A stretch of DNA of 64,000 nt from Cellulomonas sp. NS3. Its GTDB lineage: Bacteria > Actinomycetota > Actinomycetes > Actinomycetales > Cellulomonadaceae. This document shows, one piece after another, positions 43,457-52,360 of the stretch (positions within the stretch are counted from its first letter, which is position 1; every line of letters begins with the position of its first letter). The notes beneath the pieces were generated by a model. It was not told the origin of the DNA. It saw nothing but the letters and a program-made list of their open reading frames with translations, and searched no databases. The stretch is from positions 2,542,001 to 2,606,000 of the forward strand of contig NZ_CP103289.1 of NCBI RefSeq assembly GCF_024757985.1, written 5' to 3'. The position numbers were made by a program, and so were the translations under genes.

Positions 43457-45213
43457 GCACCGTCCCGCCCCGCGGCACGGCGCCCGGAAGCACCCCGCGC
43501 GGGGACGCCCGGGTCGCCGGGACCGGAGGTGCCGCGCCCGTGGAGACGCCGCCCGCCGGCCACGGGGGCCACACCGGTGCGCTGGACTGGGACGACCTCG
43601 TGACCTCCGCGCTGCTCGGGGTGGCGCGGAGGCCGGTCGACCTCGCGACCCTCCCCGGTGAGGTCGGCCGCCTCGCGGCGACGCTTCCGGGCACCGACGC
43701 CCCCGGGCGCCTGCTCCACGCCGCAGCGCTCCTGACCGCGCAGCGGCGCGCGGGCACCGGCCCGCTCCCTGCCCCGCCGCCCGTGCCCGCCGCGCCGCAC
43801 GAGAGCGCGCCGGTCGCCTCGCATGCCGCCGGAGGGCGGCTCGCAGGGCTCCTCGCACGGACCGACGCGCTCGCGGAGCGGCTCGTCGACGAGTGGCTCG
43901 CCCTCGCCGCGAGCCACGGCCGGCTCGCTCCGCCCGCCCTGCTGCCGCGCCTCCTGGACTGGGCGAGCGCGCGCGGTGAGCGCGGAGAGGTCCGGCGCGA
44001 CCGTGCCGAGCGCGTGGCGCCCGTGCTCGGTGAGCGCGGCCGGTGGCTCGCCGGGCACCGAGCCGAGTGGGCGGCGGTGACGCGTGACGCCTCCGGCGCG
44101 GCGCCGTCCACCCCGTCCGACGGCGCGAGCTCGGAGGCCTCGGGGCACGGCGCCGCCGGCGGCGAGGCCGTCGCCGCCGGCAGCACCGACGGGTCCACCC
44201 CCGTGGCCGGTGACGCCTGGACCCGCGGGACGGCCGCGGAGCGTCGCGACCGCCTCGTCGCCGTGCGCCGGAGCGACCCGGCTGCTGCGCGCGCCATGCT
44301 GCTCGCCGCGGGCCCGTCGACGCTCCGGGGCGAGGAGCGCGCCCAGCTCTACGGCGTCCTCGCCGACGGCCTGCAGCCCGCGGACGAGGAGCTGCTCGAG
44401 CGCGCCCTCGACGACGCCCGCCAGGACGTGCGGACCGTCGCGGCGGCGATGCTGCGGCGGCTGCCGGGCAGCGCCCAGGCCGCCCGCGCCGCGGCACGTG
44501 CCGTCCCGCTCGTGCACGTCGAGCGGCGGCGGCTGCGGCGGGTGCTCGTCGTCGACCTGCCCGAGGTCGACCCCGGGGACCGGGACGACCGGGCGCTGCC
44601 CCCGGCGCCGTCCGGCACCGGCGCGCGCGTGTGGCTCCTGCGCCACCTCGTCCTCGCCACGCCGCTGCGCGCCTGGGAGGACGCGCTCGACGCCGCGCCC
44701 GACGAGCTCGTCGCGCTCCCCGTCGCCGACGACCTGCGCGGCCAGCTGCGCGCCGGCTGGCTCGGCGCCACCCGCGACCAGGCCGACGCGCGCTGGGCCC
44801 GGGCGCTCCTGCGCGACGCCGACCACGGCGAGCGGGTCGCGCTGCTCCCGGTCCTCGGCGTCCAGGAGCGCGCGGAGCACGTCGCCGCCGCGGTCGACGC
44901 GCTCGCGCAACAGGGCGGGCGGGCGGCGCTCACGCACGTGGACGCGCTGCTGGGCACCTGCCCGCGGCCGTGGCCCCCCGTGCTCACCGCCGCGGTGCTT
45001 CGCTGGCTCGCGGGCGAGCGCTCGACGGACACGTGGCACGCCGACTGGGCGCTGCGGACGGTCGCGATGCGCCTGCCCACGGACACCGCCAGCGAGGACG
45101 CCGTGCGGGCCGCGGGGCTCGCGCGCGCCGACGACGACCCCTGGCGTGCGCGCGTCCTGACCGTCGCCGACACGCTGCACGACCGACGCCACATGACCGA
45201 GGAGCTCCGTTGA
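43453..45213 (+). CDS. DUF5691-type helical-repeat protein
   Basis: A 586-residue protein. DWDDLVTSALLGVARRPVDL opens the conserved region. From about residue 275, short helical units such as DEELLERALDDARQDVRTVA look like HEAT repeats, a protein-interaction scaffold. An Ala/Gly/Ser-rich linker lies near residues 205-250. No catalytic motif is seen. Family name is recalled from its recurrent company with SWIM, MoxR and VWA genes rather than from a search. It overlaps both neighbours (ATGA in, TTGA out). Confidence 0.7.
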   Translation: MSTVPPRGTAPGSTPRGDARVAGTGGAAPVETPPAGHGGHTGALDWDDLVTSALLGVARRPVDLATLPGEVGRLAATLPGTDAPGRLLHAAALLTAQRRAGTGPLPAPPPVPAAPHESAPVASHAAGGRLAGLLARTDALAERLVDEWLALAASHGRLAPPALLPRLLDWASARGERGEVRRDRAERVAPVLGERGRWLAGHRAEWAAVTRDASGAAPSTPSDGASSEASGHGAAGGEAVAAGSTDGSTPVAGDAWTRGTAAERRDRLVAVRRSDPAAARAMLLAAGPSTLRGEERAQLYGVLADGLQPADEELLERALDDARQDVRTVAAAMLRRLPGSAQAARAAARAVPLVHVERRRLRRVLVVDLPEVDPGDRDDRALPPAPSGTGARVWLLRHLVLATPLRAWEDALDAAPDELVALPVADDLRGQLRAGWLGATRDQADARWARALLRDADHGERVALLPVLGVQERAEHVAAAVDALAQQGGRAALTHVDALLGTCPRPWPPVLTAAVLRWLAGERSTDTWHADWALRTVAMRLPTDTASEDAVRAAGLARADDDPWRARVLTVADTLHDRRHMTEELR

Positions 45214-46334
45214 CCACCACCCCTCAGGCCACGCCCGCCGACGCGGACGGCGCCGACGCGCTCCTGCGCCCGCACGCCGAGCAGGCGTTCGCCCACGAGC
45301 TCGCGGCGCTCGCCGCGCACGACGACCGGCCGCGTCCGCCCGCCTGGCTGCTCTCCCCCCGCGCCGTGGTGACGTACCTGCTCGGCGGGACGCTCGGTGA
45401 CGGGACGGTGATCACCCCCAAGTACGTCGGGCCGCGCCGGCTCGTCGAGGTGGCGGTCGCCACGCTCGCGACCGACCGGGCGCTGCTCCTCCTGGGCGTC
45501 CCCGGGACGGCCAAGACGTGGGTCAGCGAGCACCTCGCGGCCGCGGTCAGCGGCCGGTCCACGCTGCTCGTCCAGGGCACCTCGGGCACCGGGGAGGACG
45601 CGATCCGGTACGGCTGGAACTACGCCCGGCTGCTCGCCGAGGGCCCGACCCCCGCCGCGCTCGTCCCCTCCCCGGTGATGACCGCGATGCGCGAGGCGAA
45701 GATCGCGCGCGTCGAGGAGCTCACCCGGATCCCGTCCGACGTCCAGGACGCGCTCATCACGGTGCTCTCGGAGAAGTCGCTCCCGGTGCCCGAGCTCGGG
45801 ACGGAGGTGCAGGCAGCCAAGGGCTTCAACGTCATCGCGACCGCGAACGACCGCGACCGCGGCGTCAACGAGCTGTCCTCGGCGCTGCGCCGCCGGTTCA
45901 ACACCGTCGTCCTCCCGCTGCCCGCGACCGAGCAGGAGGAGGTCGAGATCGTCACGCGGCGCGTCGCACAGCTGGGTGCGGCGCTCGAGCTGCCGCCCGT
46001 CCCGGCCGCCGCCGAGGAGATCCGCCGTGTGGTGACCGTGTTCCGGGAGCTGCGCTCGGGCCGCACCCTCGACGGGCGCACGACGCTCAAGCAGCCGTCG
46101 GGCACGCTCTCGACCGCGGAGGCCATCTCGGTCGTCACGCAGGGGCTCGCCCTGGCGGCGCACTTCGGCGACGGGACGCTCCAGCCGTCGGACATCGCCG
46201 CGGGGATCGTCGGCTCGGTCGTCAAGGACCCCGTCGCCGATCGCGCGGTGTGGTTCGAGTACCTCGAGGCGGTCGCCCGCGAGCGCGAGGGGTGGCACGA
46301 CTTCTACGCCGCGTGCCGCGAGGTCAGCGGATGA
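45210..46334 (+). CDS. MoxR-type AAA+ ATPase
   Basis: A 374-residue AAA+ protein. Walker A is GVPGTAKT (96-103). The Walker B position reads RVEEL (Glu169-Glu170) followed by TRIPSDVQDALITVLSEK, where MoxR proteins usually have DE-x-N-R. Sensor 1 is FNVIATAND, and the lid domain follows SALRRRFN. MoxR ATPases partner with VWA proteins to remodel or load metals onto targets, as in RavA-ViaA and chelatases. The start is TTG 45210, with GAGGAG upstream and a TTGA overlap. The final ATGA overlaps the DUF5682 gene. Confidence 0.88.
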   Translation: MTTTPQATPADADGADALLRPHAEQAFAHELAALAAHDDRPRPPAWLLSPRAVVTYLLGGTLGDGTVITPKYVGPRRLVEVAVATLATDRALLLLGVPGTAKTWVSEHLAAAVSGRSTLLVQGTSGTGEDAIRYGWNYARLLAEGPTPAALVPSPVMTAMREAKIARVEELTRIPSDVQDALITVLSEKSLPVPELGTEVQAAKGFNVIATANDRDRGVNELSSALRRRFNTVVLPLPATEQEEVEIVTRRVAQLGAALELPPVPAAAEEIRRVVTVFRELRSGRTLDGRTTLKQPSGTLSTAEAISVVTQGLALAAHFGDGTLQPSDIAAGIVGSVVKDPVADRAVWFEYLEAVAREREGWHDFYAACREVSG

Positions 46335-48739
46335 CCGTCGCCCCGGTCGCGGGCGCGGGCCCGACCACGGGTGCGGGGGCGGGCGCGCCCGTCGTCGAGG
46401 TCATGGGCGTGCGGCACCACGGCCCCGGCTCGGCACGTGCCGTGCGCGCGGCGCTCGACCGCCTGCAGCCGGACGTCGTGCTGGTCGAGGGCCCGGCCGA
46501 CGCCGACCCGCTCGCCGCCCTCGCCGGCGACCCGGAGCTCGTGCCGCCGGTCGCGATGCTGGCGTACGCGAACGACGACCCCGCCACGGCCGTCTTCTGG
46601 CCGTACGCGGTGTTCTCCCCCGAGTGGCAGGCGCTGCACTGGGCGGCCGAGCACGGCGTGCGCGTGCGCTTCTGCGACCTGCCGTCGGGCGCGGTGCTCG
46701 GGCGGGCGACCCGGGGCGACGGGACGACCACACCGCCCGACCCGCCGGAGCTCCCCGGCGCGGCCGAGGATCCTGGCACATCCGGCACCCCCGACGCACC
46801 CGAGGACCCGGGCGCAGCAGACGCTCCCGACGCGCCCGCCCTCGCCGACGCACCCGGGCCCACGGACGAGCCCGGGGAGGACGCCGCCGCGCTGCGCCGC
46901 GACCCGCTCGCCGCGCTCGCCGCAGCAGCGGGCTACGACGACCCGGAGCGGTGGTGGGACGACGTCGTCGAGCACCGGCTCGAGTCCCCCACGCCGTTCC
47001 CGGTGCTCGCGGAGGCGATGGCCGAGCTGCGGCGGACCGCGGAGCCGCTGCCCCCCGAGCGGCAGGCGCACGAGGACCGCCGTGAGGCGTACATGCGCCA
47101 GACGCTGCGCGCGGAGCTGCGTGCGGGCGCACGGCGGGTCGCGGTCGTGTGCGGCGCGTGGCACGCCCCGGCGCTCGACGGGACGCTCCCGCCCGCTGCG
47201 GCCGACACCCGGGTGCTTCGAGGGCTGCCGCGCCGGCCGACGTCGGTCACGTGGGTGCCGTGGACGTCCTCGCGGCTCGCATCCGCTTCGGGGTACGGCG
47301 CGGGCATCACGTCCCCCGGCTGGTACCACCACCTGTTCGCGGCCCCGGACCACGTCGTCGCGCGGTGGCTCACGCGCGTCGCGGGCGTGCTGCGCGCGGA
47401 GGACCTGCCGGTCTCGTCGGCGCACGTGATCGAGGCGGTGCGGCTCGCCGAGACGCTCGCGACGCTGCGCGGGCGCCCGCTCGCCGGGCTCGACGAGGTC
47501 ACGGAGGCGACGCGCGCGGTGCTGTGCGAGGGCGACGACGCGGTCCTGGCGCTCGTGACGGCCCGGCTCGTCGTCGGCGAGGCGCTCGGCACGGTCCCCG
47601 AGTCGGTGCCGACGGTCCCGCTCGCGAGCGACCTGCGCGCGACCGCCCGGCGCCTGCGGCTCAAGGTCGAGCCGCTCGCCCGCACGCTCGAGCTCGACGT
47701 CCGCGAGGACACCGACCGCGAGCGGTCCCGTCTGCTGCACCGCCTGCGCGTCCTCGGCGTCGACTGGGGGGTGCCGGCAGCCGCGACCCGGCGGAGCACG
47801 GGGACGTTCCGTGAGCCGTGGACGCTCGTGTGGCGCCCGGAGCTCGCGGTCGCGGTCGTCGAGGCCGCGCTGTGGGGCACCACGGTCGAGGCCGCGGCGG
47901 GTGCGCGGCTCGGGGCCGCGGCCGGGCAGGCGTCGCTCGCGGGGCTCACCCGGCTCGTCGAGGACGCCCTGCTGGCGGACCTGCCCGCGGCGATGACGCC
48001 GCTCCTGGCCGCGCTCGACGCGCGCGCCGCGCACGACGTCGACGTGGTGCACCTCATGACGGCGCTGCCCCCGCTGGTGCGCGCGTACCGCTACCCGGGC
48101 GTGCGCGGGGTGGACGTCGTGCAGATCGGGCGCGTCGCGGACGCGCTGCTGGTGCGGGTGTGCGCCGCGCTGCCGTCCGCCGTCACGGCGCTCGACGACG
48201 ACGCGGCCCGCGAGCTGCGCACCGCGCTCGACGCCGTGCACGACGCGGTGCTGCTGCGCGAGGAGGCCGTGGGCGGCGAGCTCTGGTGGTCGGCGCTCGC
48301 GTCGCTCGCCGACCGGGACGACGTCTCCGGGGTCCTCGCGGGCCGCGCCACGCGCCTGCTACGGGACGGGGGCCGGCTCGACGACGCCCCGGTGCGGCTG
48401 GAGCGCGCGCTGTCGGTGGGTGCCCCGGCACCGGCCAAGGCCGCGTGGGTCGAGGGCTTCCTCGACGGCGGCGGGCTCCTGCTCGCGCGCGACGACGAGC
48501 TGCTCGGGGTCCTCGACGCCTGGCTCACGGGGCTCCCGGAGCGGGACTTCACGGACGTGCTCCCGCTGCTGCGCCGCACGTTCGGCGCCCTGTCGGCGCC
48601 GGAACGGCGTGCCGTCGGGCAGGCGGCGGCGCGCGGGCCCCGCACGACGCCCGACGCCGCGGCGACGACCGGCCTGGACGAGACCCGCGCGCTGCCGGCG
48701 CTGCGCACCGTCACGACGATCCTCGGAGGGCACCCGTGA
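46331..48739 (+). CDS. DUF5682 protein with TraB/TIKI-like GxxH motifs
   Basis: An 802-residue protein. The N-terminal domain has Gly26-Val-Arg-His29 (GVRHHGPGSARAV), Glu53 in VLVEGPADAD and Gly275-Ala-Trp-His278 in VVCGAWHAPAL. This GxxH...E...GxxH layout is that of TraB/TIKI and related ChaN/EreA hydrolases. A Pro/Asp/Ala linker sits near residues 140-180. GYGAGITSPGWYHHLF follows, then a long helical C-terminal half. Hydrolase activity is my inference; the family has no assigned function. It overlaps MoxR (ATGA) and VWA (GTGA) genes. Confidence 0.7.
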   Translation: MTVAPVAGAGPTTGAGAGAPVVEVMGVRHHGPGSARAVRAALDRLQPDVVLVEGPADADPLAALAGDPELVPPVAMLAYANDDPATAVFWPYAVFSPEWQALHWAAEHGVRVRFCDLPSGAVLGRATRGDGTTTPPDPPELPGAAEDPGTSGTPDAPEDPGAADAPDAPALADAPGPTDEPGEDAAALRRDPLAALAAAAGYDDPERWWDDVVEHRLESPTPFPVLAEAMAELRRTAEPLPPERQAHEDRREAYMRQTLRAELRAGARRVAVVCGAWHAPALDGTLPPAAADTRVLRGLPRRPTSVTWVPWTSSRLASASGYGAGITSPGWYHHLFAAPDHVVARWLTRVAGVLRAEDLPVSSAHVIEAVRLAETLATLRGRPLAGLDEVTEATRAVLCEGDDAVLALVTARLVVGEALGTVPESVPTVPLASDLRATARRLRLKVEPLARTLELDVREDTDRERSRLLHRLRVLGVDWGVPAAATRRSTGTFREPWTLVWRPELAVAVVEAALWGTTVEAAAGARLGAAAGQASLAGLTRLVEDALLADLPAAMTPLLAALDARAAHDVDVVHLMTALPPLVRAYRYPGVRGVDVVQIGRVADALLVRVCAALPSAVTALDDDAARELRTALDAVHDAVLLREEAVGGELWWSALASLADRDDVSGVLAGRATRLLRDGGRLDDAPVRLERALSVGAPAPAKAAWVEGFLDGGGLLLARDDELLGVLDAWLTGLPERDFTDVLPLLRRTFGALSAPERRAVGQAAARGPRTTPDAAATTGLDETRALPALRTVTTILGGHP

Positions 48740-49944
48740 GCGAGACCGGCACGACCGTCGACGAGGCCGGACGCCTGCGCCGGTGGCGCCTCGTGCTGGG
48801 CCCCGCGGGCGAGCCCTGGGGGGCTCCGCTGCGCGGGGGCGACGCGGCGATGGACGCCGCCCTGGCGGCGCTCTACGACGCCGACGACGGCTCGGCAGCA
48901 CGCCCGGGTGGTGGCGGTCCGCGGGGGGCGGGGCTCGGATCGTCGGCGCCCCGCGTCGCCCGCTGGCTCGGCGACATCCGCACGTACTTCCCGAGCACCG
49001 TGGTGCAGGTCATGCAGCGCGACGCAGTCGACCGGCTGAACCTGCGCCAGCTGCTGCTCGAGCCCGAGCTGCTCGGGGCCGTCGAGCCGGACGTGAGCCT
49101 GGTCGGGACCCTGCTCTCGCTCAACCGCGTGATGCCGGAGACGACGCGGGCGACCGCGCGGCAGGTGGTCGCGTCCGTCGTCGCGGAGGTCGAGCGGCGG
49201 GTCGCCGACCGGACGCGGTCGGCCGTCGCGGGCGCGCTGGACCGGACCAGCCGCACGCACCGTCCCCACCTGCGCGACGTCGACTGGGACGCCACGATCC
49301 GTGCGAACCTGCGGCACTACCTGCCCGAGCACCGCACGGTCGTGCCGGAGCGCCTCGTGGGCCACGGCCGCCGGCGCCAGGTCGTCGCACGTGACGTCGT
49401 GCTCGCGATCGACCAGTCGGGCTCGATGGCGGAGTCGGTCGTCTACGCCTCGGTGTTCGGGGCGGTGCTCGCGTCGATGCGCGCGCTGTCGACCTCGCTC
49501 GTGGTGTTCGACACCGAGGTCGTCGACCTGACCCCCCTGCTCGCCGACCCGGTCGACGTGCTGTTCGGGACCCAGCTCGGCGGCGGGACGGACATCAACC
49601 GTGCCGTCGCGTACTGCCAGGGGCTCGTCCGCCGGCCGGCGGACACGCTGCTGGTCCTGGTCAGCGACCTGTACGAGGGCGGCGTGCGGGACGAGCTGCT
49701 GCGCCGGGTCGCGGACCTGACCGCGGCCGGCGTGCAGGTCGTCGTGCTCCTCGCCCTGTCGGACTCCGGTGCGCCGTCGTACGACCGGGAGAACGCCGCC
49801 GCCCTCGTCGAGCTCGGCGTCCCGGCGTTCGCGTGCACACCGGACGCGTTCCCCGACCTGCTCGCCGTCGCGCTCGCCCGCGGTGACGTCGGGTCGTGGG
49901 CGGAGCGGGCGTTCGCCCCGGGGGCCGCGGCGCCGCGCCGCTGA
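48736..49944 (+). CDS. VWA-domain protein (CoxE/ViaA-like)
   Basis: A 402-residue protein. The C-terminal von Willebrand A domain has a complete MIDAS: D226-Q-S228-G-S230 (AIDQSGSM), Thr285 in GGGTDIN and Asp311 in VSDLYEGG. The N-terminal half (about 1-215) is helical, with YFPSTVVQVMQRDAVDRLNLRQLL. It is the expected partner of the MoxR ATPase three frames upstream. It is the last gene of the cassette; a hairpin at 50047-50088 lies after it. Confidence 0.88.
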   Translation: MSETGTTVDEAGRLRRWRLVLGPAGEPWGAPLRGGDAAMDAALAALYDADDGSAARPGGGGPRGAGLGSSAPRVARWLGDIRTYFPSTVVQVMQRDAVDRLNLRQLLLEPELLGAVEPDVSLVGTLLSLNRVMPETTRATARQVVASVVAEVERRVADRTRSAVAGALDRTSRTHRPHLRDVDWDATIRANLRHYLPEHRTVVPERLVGHGRRRQVVARDVVLAIDQSGSMAESVVYASVFGAVLASMRALSTSLVVFDTEVVDLTPLLADPVDVLFGTQLGGGTDINRAVAYCQGLVRRPADTLLVLVSDLYEGGVRDELLRRVADLTAAGVQVVVLLALSDSGAPSYDRENAAALVELGVPAFACTPDAFPDLLAVALARGDVGSWAERAFAPGAAAPRR

Positions 49945-50046
49945 CTCCCGGTCGTCCCGGCCGCACGCCTCGGCCCGGACCCGCGGGGCGTCGCCTCGGT
50001 CCGCTCGCGAGAGAGGGAGCCGGCCCCGGCCGGACGACGCGGGCGG

Positions 50047-50088
50047 GGGCGCCGGCGTGCGCGGCTCCAGGTGCGCACACCGGCGCCC
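50047..50088. terminator. Bidirectional hairpin between VWA and subtilase genes
   Basis: Sixteen base pairs with one C/A mismatch: 50047-50062 against 50073-50088, around a ten-base loop. It sits between two convergent genes. Confidence 0.75.
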
Positions 50089-50113
50089 GTCCGGGGCGAC
50101 CGGGGACCTCGGT

Positions 50114-50158
50114 CAGGTCAGCTCAGGTCAGGTAACGTCACGTCACGTCACGTCACCA
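50114..50158. repeat. Short tandem TGACG/TGACC-type repeats spanning the subtilase stop codon
   Basis: On the plus strand, TCAGG and CAGGTCA-like units are followed by four consecutive CGTCA units. On the coding (minus) strand the stop TGA at 50155-50153 is the first of several TGACG pentamers, then TGACC units. Because units are five bases, stops occur in all frames. Confidence 0.6.
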
Positions 50159-51997
50159 GCCGAGCTGGATCGTGTACGCGCCGGCCCCGCCGCCGTAGTA
50201 GGTGGTGCGGGCGTAGTACGTGGCCGGCGAGGTGCCGGTGTTGCGCACGGACGCGGTGTCGACCCGTCCGGCCCCGAGCCGGCTGCTGGCGAGCGCCGAG
50301 CTGCCCGACCCGTAGAGGTACAGGTCGTAGTCCGCGGCGCTCGACCCCGGGGTCAGGCGCACGGTGAGCGTCGCCCCGGCCGGGACCTGGACCGCGAAGT
50401 AGTCGGTGTCGGTGCTCGACCCCATCGTGGCCGCCAGCGTGCCCGGCGCCCCGACGGCGTTCGCGGCGCTGCGGGTGTTGTTCGGCTCGACCTCGCTCGT
50501 GCCCACCGGCGGGGTGGTCGGCGGCGGCGTCGGGTTGGTGCCACCCACGGCGGCCCGGACGGCGGCGTTCGCGTCGACCATGCCCGCGCCGCAGCTCGAG
50601 CAGGTCGCGACGAACGGGCGCGCGGTCGACTTGAGCGTGCTCTCGACCTGGTCGGGCGTGAGCGAGGGGTTCGCGGCCAGGACGAGGGCGGCCGCCGCGG
50701 CGACGTGGGGCGTCGCCATGGAGGTGCCCTGGTAGTACGCGTACGAGTCGCTGCCGGGTCCCGCCGTGCCCGTGTTGAGCGTCGAGAGGATCCCGCGGGT
50801 CTGCCCGCCGCTCATCTCGCCACCGGGCGCCGCGACGTCCACGAGCGTGCCGTAGTTCGAGTAGGACGCCCGGGCGCCCGTCGGGCCGTACGCGGCGACG
50901 GCGATGACCCCCGAGCAGTTCGCCGGGCTCGAGTTGGACACGTTGCGGTTCTCGTTGCCCGCCGCGACGACGACGACAGCGCCGTTCGCGCGCGCGGCCG
51001 TGATGGCGCGCTGGCTCGTGGTGTCGCAGGTGCCGCTGCCGCCGAGCGAGAGGTTGAGGACGCGGGCGCGGTTCTCGTTCGCCGGGACGCCGCTGACCGA
51101 GCCGCCGGACGCCCAGATCATCGCGTCGGCGATGTCCGAGGTGTAGCCGCCGCACCTCCCGAGCACGCGCAGGGGGACGATCTTGGAGGCCGGCGCGGCT
51201 CCCGCGACGCCGGCGCCGTTGCCGGCGACGGCGGAGATGGTGCCCGCGACGTGGGTCCCGTGCCAGGAGGACGTCGTCGCGCCCCGTCCAGCGACGCACT
51301 CGTTGGCTGCGGTCCAGTCACCGGGGTCGCTCGCGTCGCCGTCCCGGCCGTTGCCGTCGTTCGACACCCCGGTGTCGGTGATCAGGTCGTACCCGCCGAC
51401 GACGGCCCCGGCCAGGTCCGCGTGCGGGCGGACGCCGGTGTCGATGACGGCGACGTTGACGCCCGCACCGCGGGTGACGTCCCAGGCGCCGAGCACGCCG
51501 ATGCCGACGCTGCTCGTCTGGAGGCCCCACAGGTCGGACCACCGGGGGTCGTTCGGCGCGGCGGCCGAGGGCTGCAGCAGGCGGTCCGGCTCGGCGTACT
51601 CGACGCCCGCGTCCTCCGCGGCGACCTGGGCGGCGAGAGCCTCGACGTCGGCGAGCGGGAGCGGGGCGGACAGCGCCCAGACCTGGGCGCCCTGGGCGGT
51701 GTCGCGCACGTACTCGGCGGCGGCGCCGCGGGCCTCGGCGGCGCGCGCGATCCGGTCGCGGCGACCGGACTGGACGTCGTCGGTCGCGCCGGCACCCAGC
51801 GGCTGGGTGCGGTAGCGCACGATCAGCCGGTCGGTGCCGGGCACGCTCGCCGTGGCGTCCACGGACGGCGCCGACGCGTCCGGGGCGACGCCCTCGGTCG
51901 TCGCGGCGACGGCCTGCGGGGCCAGCGCCCAGGACGACGCCAGGAGCACGCCGGCGGCGAGGGCCGCCACGGGGCGCGTCGTGAAGGTGTGCTGCAT
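50153..51997 (-). CDS. Secreted S8 subtilisin-like serine protease with PPC domain
   Basis: A 614-residue preproenzyme. Signal peptide about residues 1-31 (hydrophobic VAALAAGVLLASSWALA, then QAVA). An inhibitor-I9-like propeptide (TDRLIVRYR) is followed by the catalytic domain with Asp186 (VIDTGVRPH), His246 (WHGTHVAGT), oxyanion Asn in AAGNEN and Ser426 (GTSMATPHVAAA). A Thr/Pro linker leads to a C-terminal pre-peptidase PPC domain (VEPNNTRSAANAV, DTDYFAVQVPAG). It is an exported protease. The ATG at 51997 gives the signal peptide at the N-terminus; the longer frame to 52117 would bury it. Confidence 0.94.
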   Translation of the reverse strand: MQHTFTTRPVAALAAGVLLASSWALAPQAVAATTEGVAPDASAPSVDATASVPGTDRLIVRYRTQPLGAGATDDVQSGRRDRIARAAEARGAAAEYVRDTAQGAQVWALSAPLPLADVEALAAQVAAEDAGVEYAEPDRLLQPSAAAPNDPRWSDLWGLQTSSVGIGVLGAWDVTRGAGVNVAVIDTGVRPHADLAGAVVGGYDLITDTGVSNDGNGRDGDASDPGDWTAANECVAGRGATTSSWHGTHVAGTISAVAGNGAGVAGAAPASKIVPLRVLGRCGGYTSDIADAMIWASGGSVSGVPANENRARVLNLSLGGSGTCDTTSQRAITAARANGAVVVVAAGNENRNVSNSSPANCSGVIAVAAYGPTGARASYSNYGTLVDVAAPGGEMSGGQTRGILSTLNTGTAGPGSDSYAYYQGTSMATPHVAAAAALVLAANPSLTPDQVESTLKSTARPFVATCSSCGAGMVDANAAVRAAVGGTNPTPPPTTPPVGTSEVEPNNTRSAANAVGAPGTLAATMGSSTDTDYFAVQVPAGATLTVRLTPGSSAADYDLYLYGSGSSALASSRLGAGRVDTASVRNTGTSPATYYARTTYYGGGAGAYTIQLGW

Positions 51998-52360
51998 CAG
52001 GGTCTGCCTCTCGGCTGCGTGGGGTGCGGACGTCGTACTGCGCGGGTCCCGACCGGTCGGGATGTCGCTCCGGTGCGACGTGCGACTCACGGTAAACATG
52101 GCCATGACTCCGGTCAAGGGCGTAAGTTACTCCGCGGTACACCGTCGACGGAGACGGCCGGGTCACCCCCGGGGAGCCCGCCGAGGACGCCTCGTGCGCG
52201 CCCACGAGCGGCTCGTCGCACGAGCCCCGCGGCGCACCCGCACGCCGACGAGCCGCCGCCCGGATGCGGCGCACAGCACGCGCCCCGACGATGGCCGGGT
52301 GCGTCAGGACACGTCGCGCACGCACCTGGGGCCGACGAGGCCCCCGCGGGAGGGGTCGAC
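51998..52360. other. Divergent intergenic region of 363 bp
   Basis: It separates the subtilase (minus) from the thiamine-diphosphate enzyme (plus). It contains the subtilase promoter candidate at 52089-52117 and a less GC-rich patch around 52085-52140. I see no credible ORF, RNA or repeat in the remainder. Confidence 0.6.
52089..52117 (-). promoter_or_regulatory. Sigma-70-like promoter for the subtilase
   Basis: On the minus strand a -35 element TTGACC (52117-52112) and a -10 element TACCGT (52094-52089) are 17 bases apart. This would start transcription about 80-90 bases before the ATG at 51997. Confidence 0.5.

Noticed and set aside
42128-49944. Classifying the SWIM/MoxR/VWA cassette as a known phage-defence or VMAP system
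   Set aside because: No nuclease, protease effector, TIR or other toxic domain and no defence-island neighbours are visible, so only an unknown-function machine can be supported.
49769-52360. Extension of the PoxB-like frame upstream for about 860 codons
   Set aside because: The region is antisense to the subtilase, and a strong ribosome site precedes ATG 52361.
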